The position numbers were made by a program, and so were the translations under genes. Shown here piece by piece: positions 34,832 to 43,579 of a DNA stretch of 64,000 bases. The first letter of the stretch is position 1. Every line of letters starts with the position of its first letter. Source of the DNA: Acidobacteriaceae bacterium (GTDB lineage Bacteria > Acidobacteriota > Terriglobia > Terriglobales > Acidobacteriaceae); the NCBI GenBank assembly GCA_030037545.1, contig JASHRF010000061.1, positions 1 through 64,000 of the forward strand, in the 5' to 3' direction. The notes under the pieces were generated by a model, which searched no databases, was not told where the DNA came from, and saw only the letters and a list, made by a program, of their open reading frames with translations.

Positions 34832-36480
34832 AGCGTGTCAACGCTGTGGTCATTGGCGCAGGCGCCGGAGGCGGCATAGTCGCCAAAGAACTGTCGATGG
34901 CGGGACTTAGTGTGGTTCTGCTGGAGCGAGGAAAGTGGTACACACCATACGATTGCCGCAAGGACGATCTCCGCAATCAACGCACAGCCGTGCTGGGCAA
35001 TGCATTCGGACCTGAGGACCACGGAAATCCTCGCGTGTGGGTCGACCCGGCGGGCGCAGAGCACATCGCACTGCCCAGCGATGGTATCTATCAAAACAAC
35101 GCAGCCTGCGTAGGTGGAGGGACGTTCAGCTATGGCGCCATGGCTTGGCGCTATCTGCCGCAGGATTTCCGCATGAAATCCACTTATGGGAGGCCCGAGG
35201 GCAGCTCGCTGGAAGATTGGCCCATCGGCTACGACGACCTGGAGCCCTTTTACGAAAAGGCGGAGTACGAGATCGGCATTTCAGGCGATTATTCCGGCAC
35301 CCCGTTTCACGGTCCCAGACGGCGCCCGCTCCCCATGCCGCCGTTGCCCCCGAATCGCGAATTCGAAATCCTGGAACCCGCCGCAAAGCGCCTCGGCCTG
35401 CACCCCTTTCACATTCCCATGGCCCGCAACGCCGTACCGTACAACGGCCGCGGCTCATGCATGCGGTGCCGTTGGTGCGTCGGATTTGCCTGCGAAGTGG
35501 ACGCCAAGAACGGTTCGCAGAACACGGTAATTCCCACCGCCTTGTCGACAGGAAATTGCGAATTGCGTACGAAGTGCATGGTGAAGGAGATCCTCACTGA
35601 TAATGGCGGCAGCGCGCGCGGCGTAGCATACTTCGACGCCGATGGGCATTTGCAGGAGCAGCCTTCCGACATCGTCGTGGTTTCAGCCTGCGCCATTGAA
35701 TCGGCCCGCCTGCTGCTGAATTCGAAGAGCCGCCTGTTTCCCAATGGTATGGGAAATCGCTACGACCAAGTGGGCCGGAATTTACAAGGCCATCACTATA
35801 CCGGAGCGGTGGGTTATTTTGACTTCGATACCTACGACGATATCGGCCCCGGAGCGAGCATCGCCGTCACCGACTATAACCATGGAACGCCCGGTCTCTG
35901 CGGCGGCGGTCTTCTCGCCAATGAATTCATTCGCCTGCCCATTCAGATGATCGATCGCATGCCTTCGGATACGCCGCGATGGGGGCTGGGACACAAGCGG
36001 GCCATGCGCGATTTCTACAAGCGGAACATCGTCGTGATGGGGCCGACCCAGCAGATTCCTGCCGCCGACGCCAGAGTCACTCTCGACTCAACGGTGAGAG
36101 ACAAGTGGGGCTTGCCGGTGGCGCGCATCTCCGGCAATGTCCATCCCCATACCTTTGAAATTGGCAAAAAACAGGCAGATCGCGCGGCGGCGTGGCTCAA
36201 GGAGACAGGCGCCGTCAGCATTTCGCGATTCGCGGGCAAGGGCGTGCTGGTGTCCGCCGGCCAGCACCAGGCCGGTACTTGCCGCATGGGCGACGACCCG
36301 CGCAGCTCGGTGGTGAACAAGCAATGCCAGATTCACGATGTCGATAATGTGTTCGTCATTGACTCCAGTGTTCACGTGACGAATGGCGGATTCAATCCCG
36401 CGCTCACCATCATGGCCATCGCTTACTACGCTTCTGAAGCGCTGCTCCGGAACTGGAAAGGCACGCAATTCCGGTCATGA
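34828..36480 (+). CDS. GMC-family FAD dehydrogenase with a cysteine cluster
   Basis: The 550-residue flavoenzyme has VVIGAGAGGGIVAKELSMAG (FAD binding), CVGGGTFSYGAMAWRYLPQD, and the C-terminal HVTNGGFNPALTIMAIAYYA with the GMC active-site region. It has no own signal and is probably piggybacked through Tat by the small subunit. At about residues 211-222 is CMRCRWCVGFAC, a cysteine cluster in the same place as the iron-sulfur ligands of bacterial FAD-glucose dehydrogenase, suggesting an Fe-S relay from FAD. Substrate is a sugar, alditol or gluconate-type compound. It overlaps both neighbours by four bases. Confidence 0.88.
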   Translation: MKRVNAVVIGAGAGGGIVAKELSMAGLSVVLLERGKWYTPYDCRKDDLRNQRTAVLGNAFGPEDHGNPRVWVDPAGAEHIALPSDGIYQNNAACVGGGTFSYGAMAWRYLPQDFRMKSTYGRPEGSSLEDWPIGYDDLEPFYEKAEYEIGISGDYSGTPFHGPRRRPLPMPPLPPNREFEILEPAAKRLGLHPFHIPMARNAVPYNGRGSCMRCRWCVGFACEVDAKNGSQNTVIPTALSTGNCELRTKCMVKEILTDNGGSARGVAYFDADGHLQEQPSDIVVVSACAIESARLLLNSKSRLFPNGMGNRYDQVGRNLQGHHYTGAVGYFDFDTYDDIGPGASIAVTDYNHGTPGLCGGGLLANEFIRLPIQMIDRMPSDTPRWGLGHKRAMRDFYKRNIVVMGPTQQIPAADARVTLDSTVRDKWGLPVARISGNVHPHTFEIGKKQADRAAAWLKETGAVSISRFAGKGVLVSAGQHQAGTCRMGDDPRSSVVNKQCQIHDVDNVFVIDSSVHVTNGGFNPALTIMAIAYYASEALLRNWKGTQFRS

Positions 36481-37565
36481 AAAGATGGCTGATCATCTGC
36501 GGGTTTGCGATCTGCTCCGTTACTCTCCTGGCAGTCGGAGTTACACAAGGGGCGTCGCTCTACTACGCTGCCGGTCATGGAGCCGCTTGCGCAGATTGCC
36601 ATGAAATGGCTGAGTATGCAAGCGCGGTGCACTCTTCTCCGCATGACAATGCCACGTGTACAGACTGCCACCAGGCCAGCCTCTTCACCAGGCTTCGCCA
36701 CATCCAAGTCCATCTGGCCGGTAGCGCGCCGGAAACAATCCGGCTGCGCGAAGTCGACGTGAGGCAGATGATTGCGAACTGTAAGAGCTGCCATGAGCAC
36801 GAATATGCGAGTTGGCGCGCCGGCCCGCACAGCGCTACTTATACCGAGATATTCGCGGATCCGGCACACATCTCGAAGCGCGGTTTAATGGACGACTGCT
36901 TTCGCTGTCACGGAATGTATTTCGACGGGGCGATCCGCGACCTGGTTCAACCCCAGAACACGCGTGGTCCTTGGCATCTATCCCATCCGGAACTTGCCGG
37001 CCAGCCAACCATTCCTTGCCAGGCTTGCCATTGGATACACCGGGAAGGCCCGCCGGAAACCAAGCCGCCCGCGCGAATCTCCGTTGCAGGACCGATCGTC
37101 CCCCAGTCTCTGGGATTCTTTGATCGGCGGGAGGGTATGCACTTCGCTGCGGCAACCCTCGCGATTCCTACGCTCTACGATGGCCCCCGGCAGCTCAAGG
37201 CGAGCCCGGATCAGCGGCAGGCAATCTGTTATCAGTGCCACGCGCCTCGGCTACCTGAAGCGAATAGCACGGCCGCGGCCAACCACTGGGGACCGCAGGC
37301 CGGCTCAGGCGACGATCGCACCCCGATGGGAGTTCATGAAGGCCTCAGCTGCTTCTCGTGCCACAATAGCCATAACGAGAGCGCGCGAGCCTCGTGCGCC
37401 ACGTGTCACCCGGAGATGTCACACTGCGGCCTCGATGTGGAGAAAATGGATACAACTTACGCGAATCCCGCGAGCAAGCATAATATTCATTGGGTCAAGT
37501 GCACTGATTGCCATCAGCACGGACTACCGCGGGTGAAGTGCGTCGTCACCGTCGCGGCACGATGA
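36477..37565 (+). CDS. Membrane-anchored nine-haem cytochrome c
   Basis: The 362-residue protein begins with an uncleaved hydrophobic helix (WLIICGFAICSVTLLAVGV). It then has nine CXXCH motifs: CADCH (about residue 38), CTDCH, CKSCH, CFRCH, CQACH, CYQCH, CFSCH, CATCH and CTDCH near the end. The N-terminal part resembles NapC/NirT/NrfH-type quinol-linked cytochromes. It is translated from within the GMC gene stop (ATGA), so it is likely the electron acceptor of the FAD dehydrogenase. In known FAD sugar dehydrogenases the partner is a three-haem cytochrome, so the nine-haem version is unusual. It may feed the quinone pool, an oxidase or external acceptors. Confidence 0.88.
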   Translation: MKRWLIICGFAICSVTLLAVGVTQGASLYYAAGHGAACADCHEMAEYASAVHSSPHDNATCTDCHQASLFTRLRHIQVHLAGSAPETIRLREVDVRQMIANCKSCHEHEYASWRAGPHSATYTEIFADPAHISKRGLMDDCFRCHGMYFDGAIRDLVQPQNTRGPWHLSHPELAGQPTIPCQACHWIHREGPPETKPPARISVAGPIVPQSLGFFDRREGMHFAAATLAIPTLYDGPRQLKASPDQRQAICYQCHAPRLPEANSTAAANHWGPQAGSGDDRTPMGVHEGLSCFSCHNSHNESARASCATCHPEMSHCGLDVEKMDTTYANPASKHNIHWVKCTDCHQHGLPRVKCVVTVAAR

Positions 37566-37731
37566 GTCCTTTACGCTGGGCGGTTCTCGAATTAGTCCAA
37601 CCGGCTCACGCGCCCTCGAGAATACGCCGGACGGCCGTAATGAGTGCCCGGCTCTAGATCGGCACCCACTCAGTACAGCGTTGGGAATGCAACCGTCAGT
37701 GTGAGAGACTCTTTATTTGAAGGAGTCGATT

Positions 37732-37794
37732 TTGAGTTTGCCCATCGGCCGCGGATCCATGCTGGCGGTCGCTGTTGGTGTGTTTGCCAGCTAA
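37732..37794 (+). CDS. Possible 20-residue leader peptide
   Basis: A TTG at 37732 has AAGGAG six bases upstream and opens MSLPIGRGSMLAVAVGVFAS followed by TAA. It lies 50 bases upstream of the PQQ dehydrogenase gene. It may be a leader peptide, a decayed signal peptide, or chance. It does not have the Glu/Tyr pattern of PqqA. Confidence 0.2.
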   Translation: MSLPIGRGSMLAVAVGVFAS

Positions 37795-37844
37795 CCTTTA
37801 TCTCGCGCGCAGCGGTTTTGATTTAGCTTTCAGGAATCCTCAGG

Positions 37845-40307
37845 ATGACTTGGTCACGATTAGTTGCTTCGGCTGCCGTCGCGTTGAGCGCTTTGTTTGT
37901 CTGTCTGATTGATGCGCAGAATTCTACCGCGCGCGGAGCAGCGACGGTTAATCATCCGCTCTCCCTCCAAAGAGTAGCAGCGGACTGGAGCACATACAAC
38001 GGAGGCGTTGACGGCGATCACTTCTCTTCGCTAACTCAGATCAATCGCGCCAATGTGCGAAATCTGCGGCTGGCATGGATTTACAACACCGAAGAGCGTG
38101 GAGATCCCCAGGAACAGGGAGGACTTGAAACCAATCCTCTGGTTGTTGGCCGGACAATGTTCGTGTACACTCCGTCGCAGAAGATTGTGGCGCTCGACGC
38201 AGCGTCAGGCAAGGTTCTCTGGACTTTCGACTCGGGCATTTCTACCCAAATGCCCAACCGCGGCATGTGCTATTGGACCGATGGGAAAGATAGCCGATTG
38301 CTGGCAGCCGTGGCCGATCACCTCTATGCTCTCAACCCGAAGACAGGAAAACCCATCGCCAACTTCGGAGAAGACGGAGCCGTCGATCTGCGCAAGAACC
38401 TGGGAGAAACCGACTACACCAAGACCTTCGTCGCCATGACTTCTCCCGGCATTCTTTACAAGGACCTGATCATCGTTGGTTTCCGCGCACCCGAGGAAGA
38501 ACCTGCGGCACGCGCCGATATTCGCGCTTACGACGTGCGCACCGGCCGGCTGCGGTGGACGTTTCACACTATTCCCCACCCCGGTGAACCGGGATATGAA
38601 ACCTGGCCTCCAGACGCGTGGAAAACCACTGCCGGGTCCGCAAATAACTGGGCGGGAATGGCGCTGGACGTCAAGCGGGGCATCGTCTACGCGCCCACAG
38701 GATCTGCTGTGGCGGACTTCTACGGCTACGACCGCTTGGGAAATGACTTATTCGCCGATACGCTGCTCGCGCTTGACGCTGGCACGGGCAAGCTTCTGTG
38801 GTATTTTCAGGGCGTTCACCACGATATCTGGGACCGCGACTTCCCTTCCCCGCCTGCATTGGTAACCGTGAAGCGCCATGGGCGCTTGGTCGATGCCGTC
38901 GCACAGACGACGAAACAGGGTTATGTTTTCCTTTTCGACCGCGTGACCGGAAAGCCTCTCTTCCCCATCCAGGAGCGTCCGTTTCCACCCAGCGACGTGC
39001 CGGGCGAGGTCAGTTCACCAACGCAGCCCATCCCGCTGGCGCCCGCACCCTACGCGCGTCAAATGCTGACTGCCGATATGCTCACTGAGCGCACGCCTGA
39101 AGCGCATGCCTGGGCAGTGGATCGGTTCAAAACTTTCCGCAGCGGCGGCCAGTTCGTCCCGTTCTCGGTGAATGAACAGACCATCATCTTTCCCGGGTTT
39201 GATGGAGGCGGTGAGTGGGGCGGGCCGGCAGTGGATCCTCGCAGCGGCGTAATTTATATCAACTCCAACGATGTGGCCTGGACAGGCGCCCTGACCCTCA
39301 ACACGCGCGGCAAGAGCCCTGGCGAAGATACTTATTTGAGTCAATGCTCAGGATGTCATGGCGAAAATCGCCAAGGCTCGCCGCCCGCGTTCCCATCGCT
39401 GCTTGGCATCGACAAAACTCTCGGCGCATCAGGCATCACCAAGGTGATTCGGGAGGGTAAAGGAAGAATGCCGTCCTTTCCCAACATCGACGACGCGACT
39501 CTTAGAGGCTTGATTACATTTCTCCGTACACCGCCGAGCGCCGTCTCCTCTGGGACGCCTGTTGCGGCCGGCAATCGCAATGAGAAGACCGGCGCCGCTC
39601 TCTATGACATGCATTGCGCCATCTGCCATGGCGATGACCTGGCTGGCGGGCCATCGAATTATCCGGGCCTTATCGGCGTCCGGAGCCGGCTGTCTGACCA
39701 GCAGATTGCAGCCATCATTCACAATGGCGAGGGCCCCATGCCGGCCTTTCCTGAACTCGCCGCCGCCGCCACTGAGGCTCTTCTGCGCTTCCTCGGCCCC
39801 GCGCCCGCGCAGCTCTCCGAAGACGCTTCTTCTAAGAGAGAGGCCACTCCGATCGATGGGCCTCCCGAGGGAACGGCGAAATATCGTTTCACCGGATATC
39901 GCAAGTTTCTCGATCCCGATGGCTATCCTGCGATTCTTCCGCCATGGGGCACGCTGAACGCCATTGACCTGAATACCGGAAAATATCTTTGGAAGATTCC
40001 ATTTGGACAGTATCCGGCCCTCGCGGCCAAGGGCATGGGCAATACCGGCTCGGAGAACTACGGCGGTCCGATTATCACGGCCAGCGGTCTTCTCTTTATC
40101 GGAGCGACCATCTACGACCACAAGATTCGCGCCTTTAATAGCCAAACCGGCAAATTACTTTGGGAGGCAGACCTGCCATACTCTGGCGTGGCGACGCCGG
40201 CTACGTATATGGTCGACGGCAAGCAGTACATCGTGATCGCAGCAAGCGGCCAGCGCGATCCTAAACGTCCGCAGGGAGCCGTCTATGTTGCTTTCACGCT
40301 TCCTTGA
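37845..40307 (+). CDS. PQQ-dependent dehydrogenase with two inserted cytochrome c domains
   Basis: The 820-residue periplasmic protein has a signal peptide (VASAAVALSALFVCLIDA). The PQQ beta-propeller is shown by DWSTYNGGVDGDHFSSLTQI, GKVLWTFDSGI, HTIPHPGEPGYETWPPDAWK, TGKLLWYFQGVHHDIWDRDF and, near the end, MGNTGSENYGGPIITASGLL. Within the propeller, at about 495-670, are two cytochrome c domains: CSGCH (about 501) with Met in GRMPSFPN, and CAICH (about 588) with Met in GPMPAFPE. It would oxidise a sugar or alcohol and pass electrons internally to haem. It is downstream of the FAD/nine-haem operon but separated by 279 bases and probably has its own promoter. Confidence 0.9.
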   Translation: MTWSRLVASAAVALSALFVCLIDAQNSTARGAATVNHPLSLQRVAADWSTYNGGVDGDHFSSLTQINRANVRNLRLAWIYNTEERGDPQEQGGLETNPLVVGRTMFVYTPSQKIVALDAASGKVLWTFDSGISTQMPNRGMCYWTDGKDSRLLAAVADHLYALNPKTGKPIANFGEDGAVDLRKNLGETDYTKTFVAMTSPGILYKDLIIVGFRAPEEEPAARADIRAYDVRTGRLRWTFHTIPHPGEPGYETWPPDAWKTTAGSANNWAGMALDVKRGIVYAPTGSAVADFYGYDRLGNDLFADTLLALDAGTGKLLWYFQGVHHDIWDRDFPSPPALVTVKRHGRLVDAVAQTTKQGYVFLFDRVTGKPLFPIQERPFPPSDVPGEVSSPTQPIPLAPAPYARQMLTADMLTERTPEAHAWAVDRFKTFRSGGQFVPFSVNEQTIIFPGFDGGGEWGGPAVDPRSGVIYINSNDVAWTGALTLNTRGKSPGEDTYLSQCSGCHGENRQGSPPAFPSLLGIDKTLGASGITKVIREGKGRMPSFPNIDDATLRGLITFLRTPPSAVSSGTPVAAGNRNEKTGAALYDMHCAICHGDDLAGGPSNYPGLIGVRSRLSDQQIAAIIHNGEGPMPAFPELAAAATEALLRFLGPAPAQLSEDASSKREATPIDGPPEGTAKYRFTGYRKFLDPDGYPAILPPWGTLNAIDLNTGKYLWKIPFGQYPALAAKGMGNTGSENYGGPIITASGLLFIGATIYDHKIRAFNSQTGKLLWEADLPYSGVATPATYMVDGKQYIVIAASGQRDPKRPQGAVYVAFTLP

Positions 40308-40342
40308 GAACTCCCCATCTGCGTCAACTGGCGCCCGCGTCT

Positions 40343-40978
40343 TCAGTCGTCCTTGGCAGTTCCGCTGATCCCCAGCCGCTCCATCCATCCCGCAAGTTCG
40401 CGCGCATCGGCGCTGCCGGCCGCCTGCGTCGCGCGCACATTCATCCGCTCCTGTTCGGCGCGGTTCTGGCTCAGTTTGAACTTGCCTTCGATCCGCTCAA
40501 TCGTAATTCGGAACCCCATAATTCCGGCCAGCATGGCTCGCCGGTAACCCTCCGGCATGGCACGCCATCTCTCTCCATACGCTGGCTCATGCGTCGCAAT
40601 CAATCCCGCGAGCAGCGCATCTTTGGTCCCATCGTCCTCAACCAGCACCAACTTGCCATAGGCATGGATCGCAATGTAATTCCAAGTCGGAACCGAAAGC
40701 TCTTCCACATAATTCGTCGGCGAAACATAGCTGTGCGGTCCGAGAAACACCACCAGCGTCTCGCGTCCTGCCAGCGCCTGCCAGTGATGGTTCGCGCGCG
40801 CAAAATGTCCCTCCAGCAGCCCGTGCTTACCCTCGTCCTTCACCACCAGCGGCAGATGTGTAGCCGTCAAGCTCCCCTCTGCATCCTGCGGCCCAAACAA
40901 AATCGCAAACGAATATCGCCGCATCGCGTCCAGCAGCACCGCGCGCTCATAAATCTGATTGAATCTCGGTGTGTACAC
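40343..40978 (-). CDS. PaiB-like FMN-binding protein
   Basis: The start is a GTG at 40978 with GAGGA four bases upstream. The 211-residue product shows FNQIYERAVLLDAMRRYSFA, THLPLVVKDEGKHGLLEGHF, ARANHHWQALAGRETLVVFL and HSYVSPTNY, then VPTWNYIAIHAYGKL, all typical of the FMN-binding split-barrel PaiB family. Members are annotated as negative regulators or FMN-dependent oxidoreductases/heme-handling proteins. It converges with the PQQ dehydrogenase with 35 bases between. Function in this context is not evident. Confidence 0.9.
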   Translation of the reverse strand: MYTPRFNQIYERAVLLDAMRRYSFAILFGPQDAEGSLTATHLPLVVKDEGKHGLLEGHFARANHHWQALAGRETLVVFLGPHSYVSPTNYVEELSVPTWNYIAIHAYGKLVLVEDDGTKDALLAGLIATHEPAYGERWRAMPEGYRRAMLAGIMGFRITIERIEGKFKLSQNRAEQERMNVRATQAAGSADARELAGWMERLGISGTAKDD

Positions 40979-41306
40979 TCAATCCTCGATCCGAAAAAAC
41001 GCGCCGGCGGGAAACCCATCGCCGGGGCGCGCCCCAACCTGTTTTCGATACGTCCCAAGATATCGGTAAACCTGAAGGATGAGCAAGATCGTTCCGAATC
41101 CAGAGTGCGGCTCCATGCCCGCCGGCGAGCTTATTGCGGAAATGGATCGTCATCGTTTGACCCAGCGCTGGCCCCGAGAGCGCGCATATCGTGAAAGATC
41201 TCGCGCCTTCGATTGACGTGGTTTGTGTTCCGGAACGGGCCCGCACGCTCGAACCTTACGGCCAGGATCCGTGCTTTAACGCTCAGATGACGGTCGCAGA
41301 GATTAA
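40979..41306. other. Intergenic, no supportable gene
   Basis: From 41190 to 41300 the plus strand reads VKDLAPSIDVVCVPERARTL, then EPYGQDPCFNAQMTVAEIKA, which looks coding-like and may be a decayed gene end, but I cannot name a family. The stretch leads straight into the MITE-like element. Confidence 0.25.
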
Positions 41307-41427
41307 AGCCTGTTATTAACCTTGTGGCAAGTCGCGCAGAATCAATAGTTTACAGAGATTAGGCTGAACTCTATTTTGTTCACAAGTGCTTTTGAATCAG
41401 TAGATTGCAAAAAGTTAATAACAGGCT
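41307..41427. mobile_element. MITE-like element with perfect 14-bp terminal inverted repeats
   Basis: AGCCTGTTATTAAC (41307-41320) and GTTAATAACAGGCT (41414-41427) are perfect inverted repeats bounding a 121-bp AT-richer segment without an ORF. The similarity continues weakly inward (TTGTGGCAA against TTTTTGCAA). TTA/TAA-like trinucleotides flank both ends, a possible 3-bp target duplication as for IS5-group elements. It may be a miniature derivative of an IS. Confidence 0.6.
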
Positions 41428-41819
41428 CTAAGGGAATTCAAAGCCCAGGGCAATCGCACTTCAAAAACCGCAATTCTCTTGAAGGACTCCTCTTCTTCGC
41501 TTTGCCGTTGTCAAGGCCTTGCCAAGGCCGCATCGGCCGCATCGCGCTCATTGGGCGGAAAATATATTTTCGCCCTTCGTTGCGGGTTAATTTCGCCGTT
41601 CCGCTATGCTGTGAAGAATGCTCCCAGGCAGGCGCTCATGGACGCTCCAGAATCCGGGGCCGGCAGGCGCAAAAAAGCGCAGGAAAGTTAAGTTTTCTCG
41701 CACAAATCGGCAGGTTAATCGCACCCGAAAACGTATCCAACCATCAGAAAACAAGGAGCTTCATGGCAAAATCCCATACACCCCCCCGGGGGGTATATAT
41801 GAACCTGAAATCAACACCA

Positions 41820-42065
41820 CCGGTGCACCAATTCCAAATGCGATTGCCCTGATTCAAAGCCAAGGCCCCATTGCGGATGCCAAGTTGTACGCGACAATGA
41901 ATCACGAGAGCAATCGCATGAAGGAAGACTCCCGTGTGGACGAAAGGACGCTTCAGGAAATTTACCTGCTTCCGTTTACAGCCGCCATTCGCGAAGCGCA
42001 TGTAGGAACGGTCATGTGCGCGTATAGAAGATCAATGGAATCTATTCCTGCGAGCTTTCCCATGC
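41820..42065 (+). pseudogene. Fragment of a GH3 beta-glucosidase
   Basis: The plus strand reads IALIQSQGPIADAKLYATMN, then HESNRMKEDSRVDERTLQEI, YLLPFTAAIREAHVGTVMCA and, after a one-base shift, KINGIYSCELS. This is the GH3 N-terminal domain segment that in intact enzymes reads IQSQGVIATAKHYA, ERTLREIYLPAF and GSVMCAYNxVNG. The frame then ends and the rest is missing. The gap between this and the MITE (41428-41819) carries no recognisable gene, only an open frame without family features. Confidence 0.65.
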
Positions 42066-42214
42066 CGAGGGGACGAAGATTCCGCGCCCGTCCGTCACCA
42101 CTTGCGGAATGGTTAGCGGCTCTCGATCGCATGCTCGCAGCTGCGGGCGGTCTTGATGGCACGAAGGAAAGCAGCGGGGAAGTTGTCGGGGCATTTCCCG
42201 GCCCGTCCAGGGCT

Positions 42215-43507
42215 TTAGGTTGACTGCGCCGGCATTCGCGGCTTCGCCGGCGTGCGCTGACGAAGCACTTCGGTTTCGTAGCGGCGCACCGTCGCCAGCC
42301 ATTCGCCGCCACAGGGTACGGTTTTGCTGGCGCAGTAGTAATCCCAAACCGCGGACCAGGGCATCGATTTCTCTTCTTCAAGCAGGGCCAGCCGGGTGGT
42401 AAAGTCAAACTCGCTCTCCGCCTGCGTGAGCGCCGGGCGCGGCTCCAACAGGGCCATCAGCAAGGCCTTGCGCATGTTGCGCGCGCCGATGACCCAGGCC
42501 GCCACGCGGTTGATGCTGGCGTCGAAATAATCGAGACCAATGTGCACCCTATCCAAGGCGTTCGAGCGCACGATCTCCTGCGCGATGGCGATGGTCGCGT
42601 CGTCGAGCAGCACCACGTGGTCGCTGTCCCAGCGCACCGGCCGCGAAACGTGGAGCAGCAACTCGTCAAGAAAGCACAGGCAGGTGGAAATCTTGTCGGC
42701 CACGCTTTCGGTGGGGTGGAAGTGGCCTGCGTCAAGGCAGAGCAGCGTTTTGCGCGTGGCGGCGTAGGCAAGGAAGAACTCGTTGGAACCCACCGTGCAG
42801 CTTTCTGTGCCAATGCCGAAGAGTTTACCTTCCACCGCGACCTTGTGATGGCGTCCGTCGACAGCAGCGAGGACTTCATCGAGAGCGTTTATGAGGCGCT
42901 GCCGCGGAGCGAGCCGGTCAGCGGGCGTGTCCTTGTATCCATCCGGAATCCAGATGTTCATGATCGCGGGGCTGTTCAATTCCCTGCCCATGTGCTCGCT
43001 GATCCGGCGGCAGGCTATGCAATGGTCGATCCAGAAACGGCGGATGGCGGCATCGGGATGGCTCAGAGTCAGGTTCTGCGCGCTCTTGGGATGAGAGAAG
43101 CACGTGGGATTAAAGTCCAGGCCGAGGCCTTGCCGCCGCGCCCAGTCGATCCAGTGCTGGAAATGGGCCGGCTGGATGGCATCGCGCTCTATGGGGCCAT
43201 CGGCCTCGAGGTATATGGCGTGCAGGTTTACGCGGCTGCGGCCCGGGATAAGCGAGAGCGCCAGTTCGAGATCGGCGCGCAGCTCCGGCGCCGTGCGCGC
43301 GCGGCCTGGATAGTTTCCCGTGGTCTGGATGCCGCCGGTCAGTTGGCCATCGGGATTTTCGAAGCCTAGCACATCGTCGCCCTGCCAGCACTGCAGAGAT
43401 ATGGGAATGGCGTCCAATTGCGCCAGCACGGCGTCGGTGTCCAAGCCTTGATCGGCGAAGCGCTGCCTGGCGAGCTGGTAAGCATCCTGAATGGGTTTCT
43501 CGATCAT
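42215..43507 (-). CDS. rhaA: L-rhamnose isomerase
   Basis: The 430-residue protein has [52 protein letters not shown]-type and [14 protein letters not shown] motifs. The metal/catalytic segments are [20 protein letters not shown] (acidic ligand) and [19 protein letters not shown] (Asp/His ligands), all typical of the RhaA xylose-isomerase-like TIM barrel. It converts L-rhamnose to L-rhamnulose in the cytoplasm. Its start lies 72 bases downstream of the rhaT stop, so they form a rhamnose uptake/isomerisation operon. No rhamnulokinase or rhamnulose-1-phosphate aldolase is adjacent. Confidence 0.9.
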   Translation of the reverse strand: MIEKPIQDAYQLARQRFADQGLDTDAVLAQLDAIPISLQCWQGDDVLGFENPDGQLTGGIQTTGNYPGRARTAPELRADLELALSLIPGRSRVNLHAIYLEADGPIERDAIQPAHFQHWIDWARRQGLGLDFNPTCFSHPKSAQNLTLSHPDAAIRRFWIDHCIACRRISEHMGRELNSPAIMNIWIPDGYKDTPADRLAPRQRLINALDEVLAAVDGRHHKVAVEGKLFGIGTESCTVGSNEFFLAYAATRKTLLCLDAGHFHPTESVADKISTCLCFLDELLLHVSRPVRWDSDHVVLLDDATIAIAQEIVRSNALDRVHIGLDYFDASINRVAAWVIGARNMRKALLMALLEPRPALTQAESEFDFTTRLALLEEEKSMPWSAVWDYYCASKTVPCGGEWLATVRRYETEVLRQRTPAKPRMPAQST

Positions 43508-43579
43508 GCCAATGCCACTCCTTTCACGGTTAACGTGAGGCCGGATGCGAGACGCAGCGAGACTCCGGAGGCGATGGGA

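Noticed and set aside
41376-41852. A 158-residue plus-strand frame spanning the MITE end
   Set aside because: Begins inside the mobile element and has no motif; the only protein-like part nearby is the GH3 fragment, which is in a different frame.
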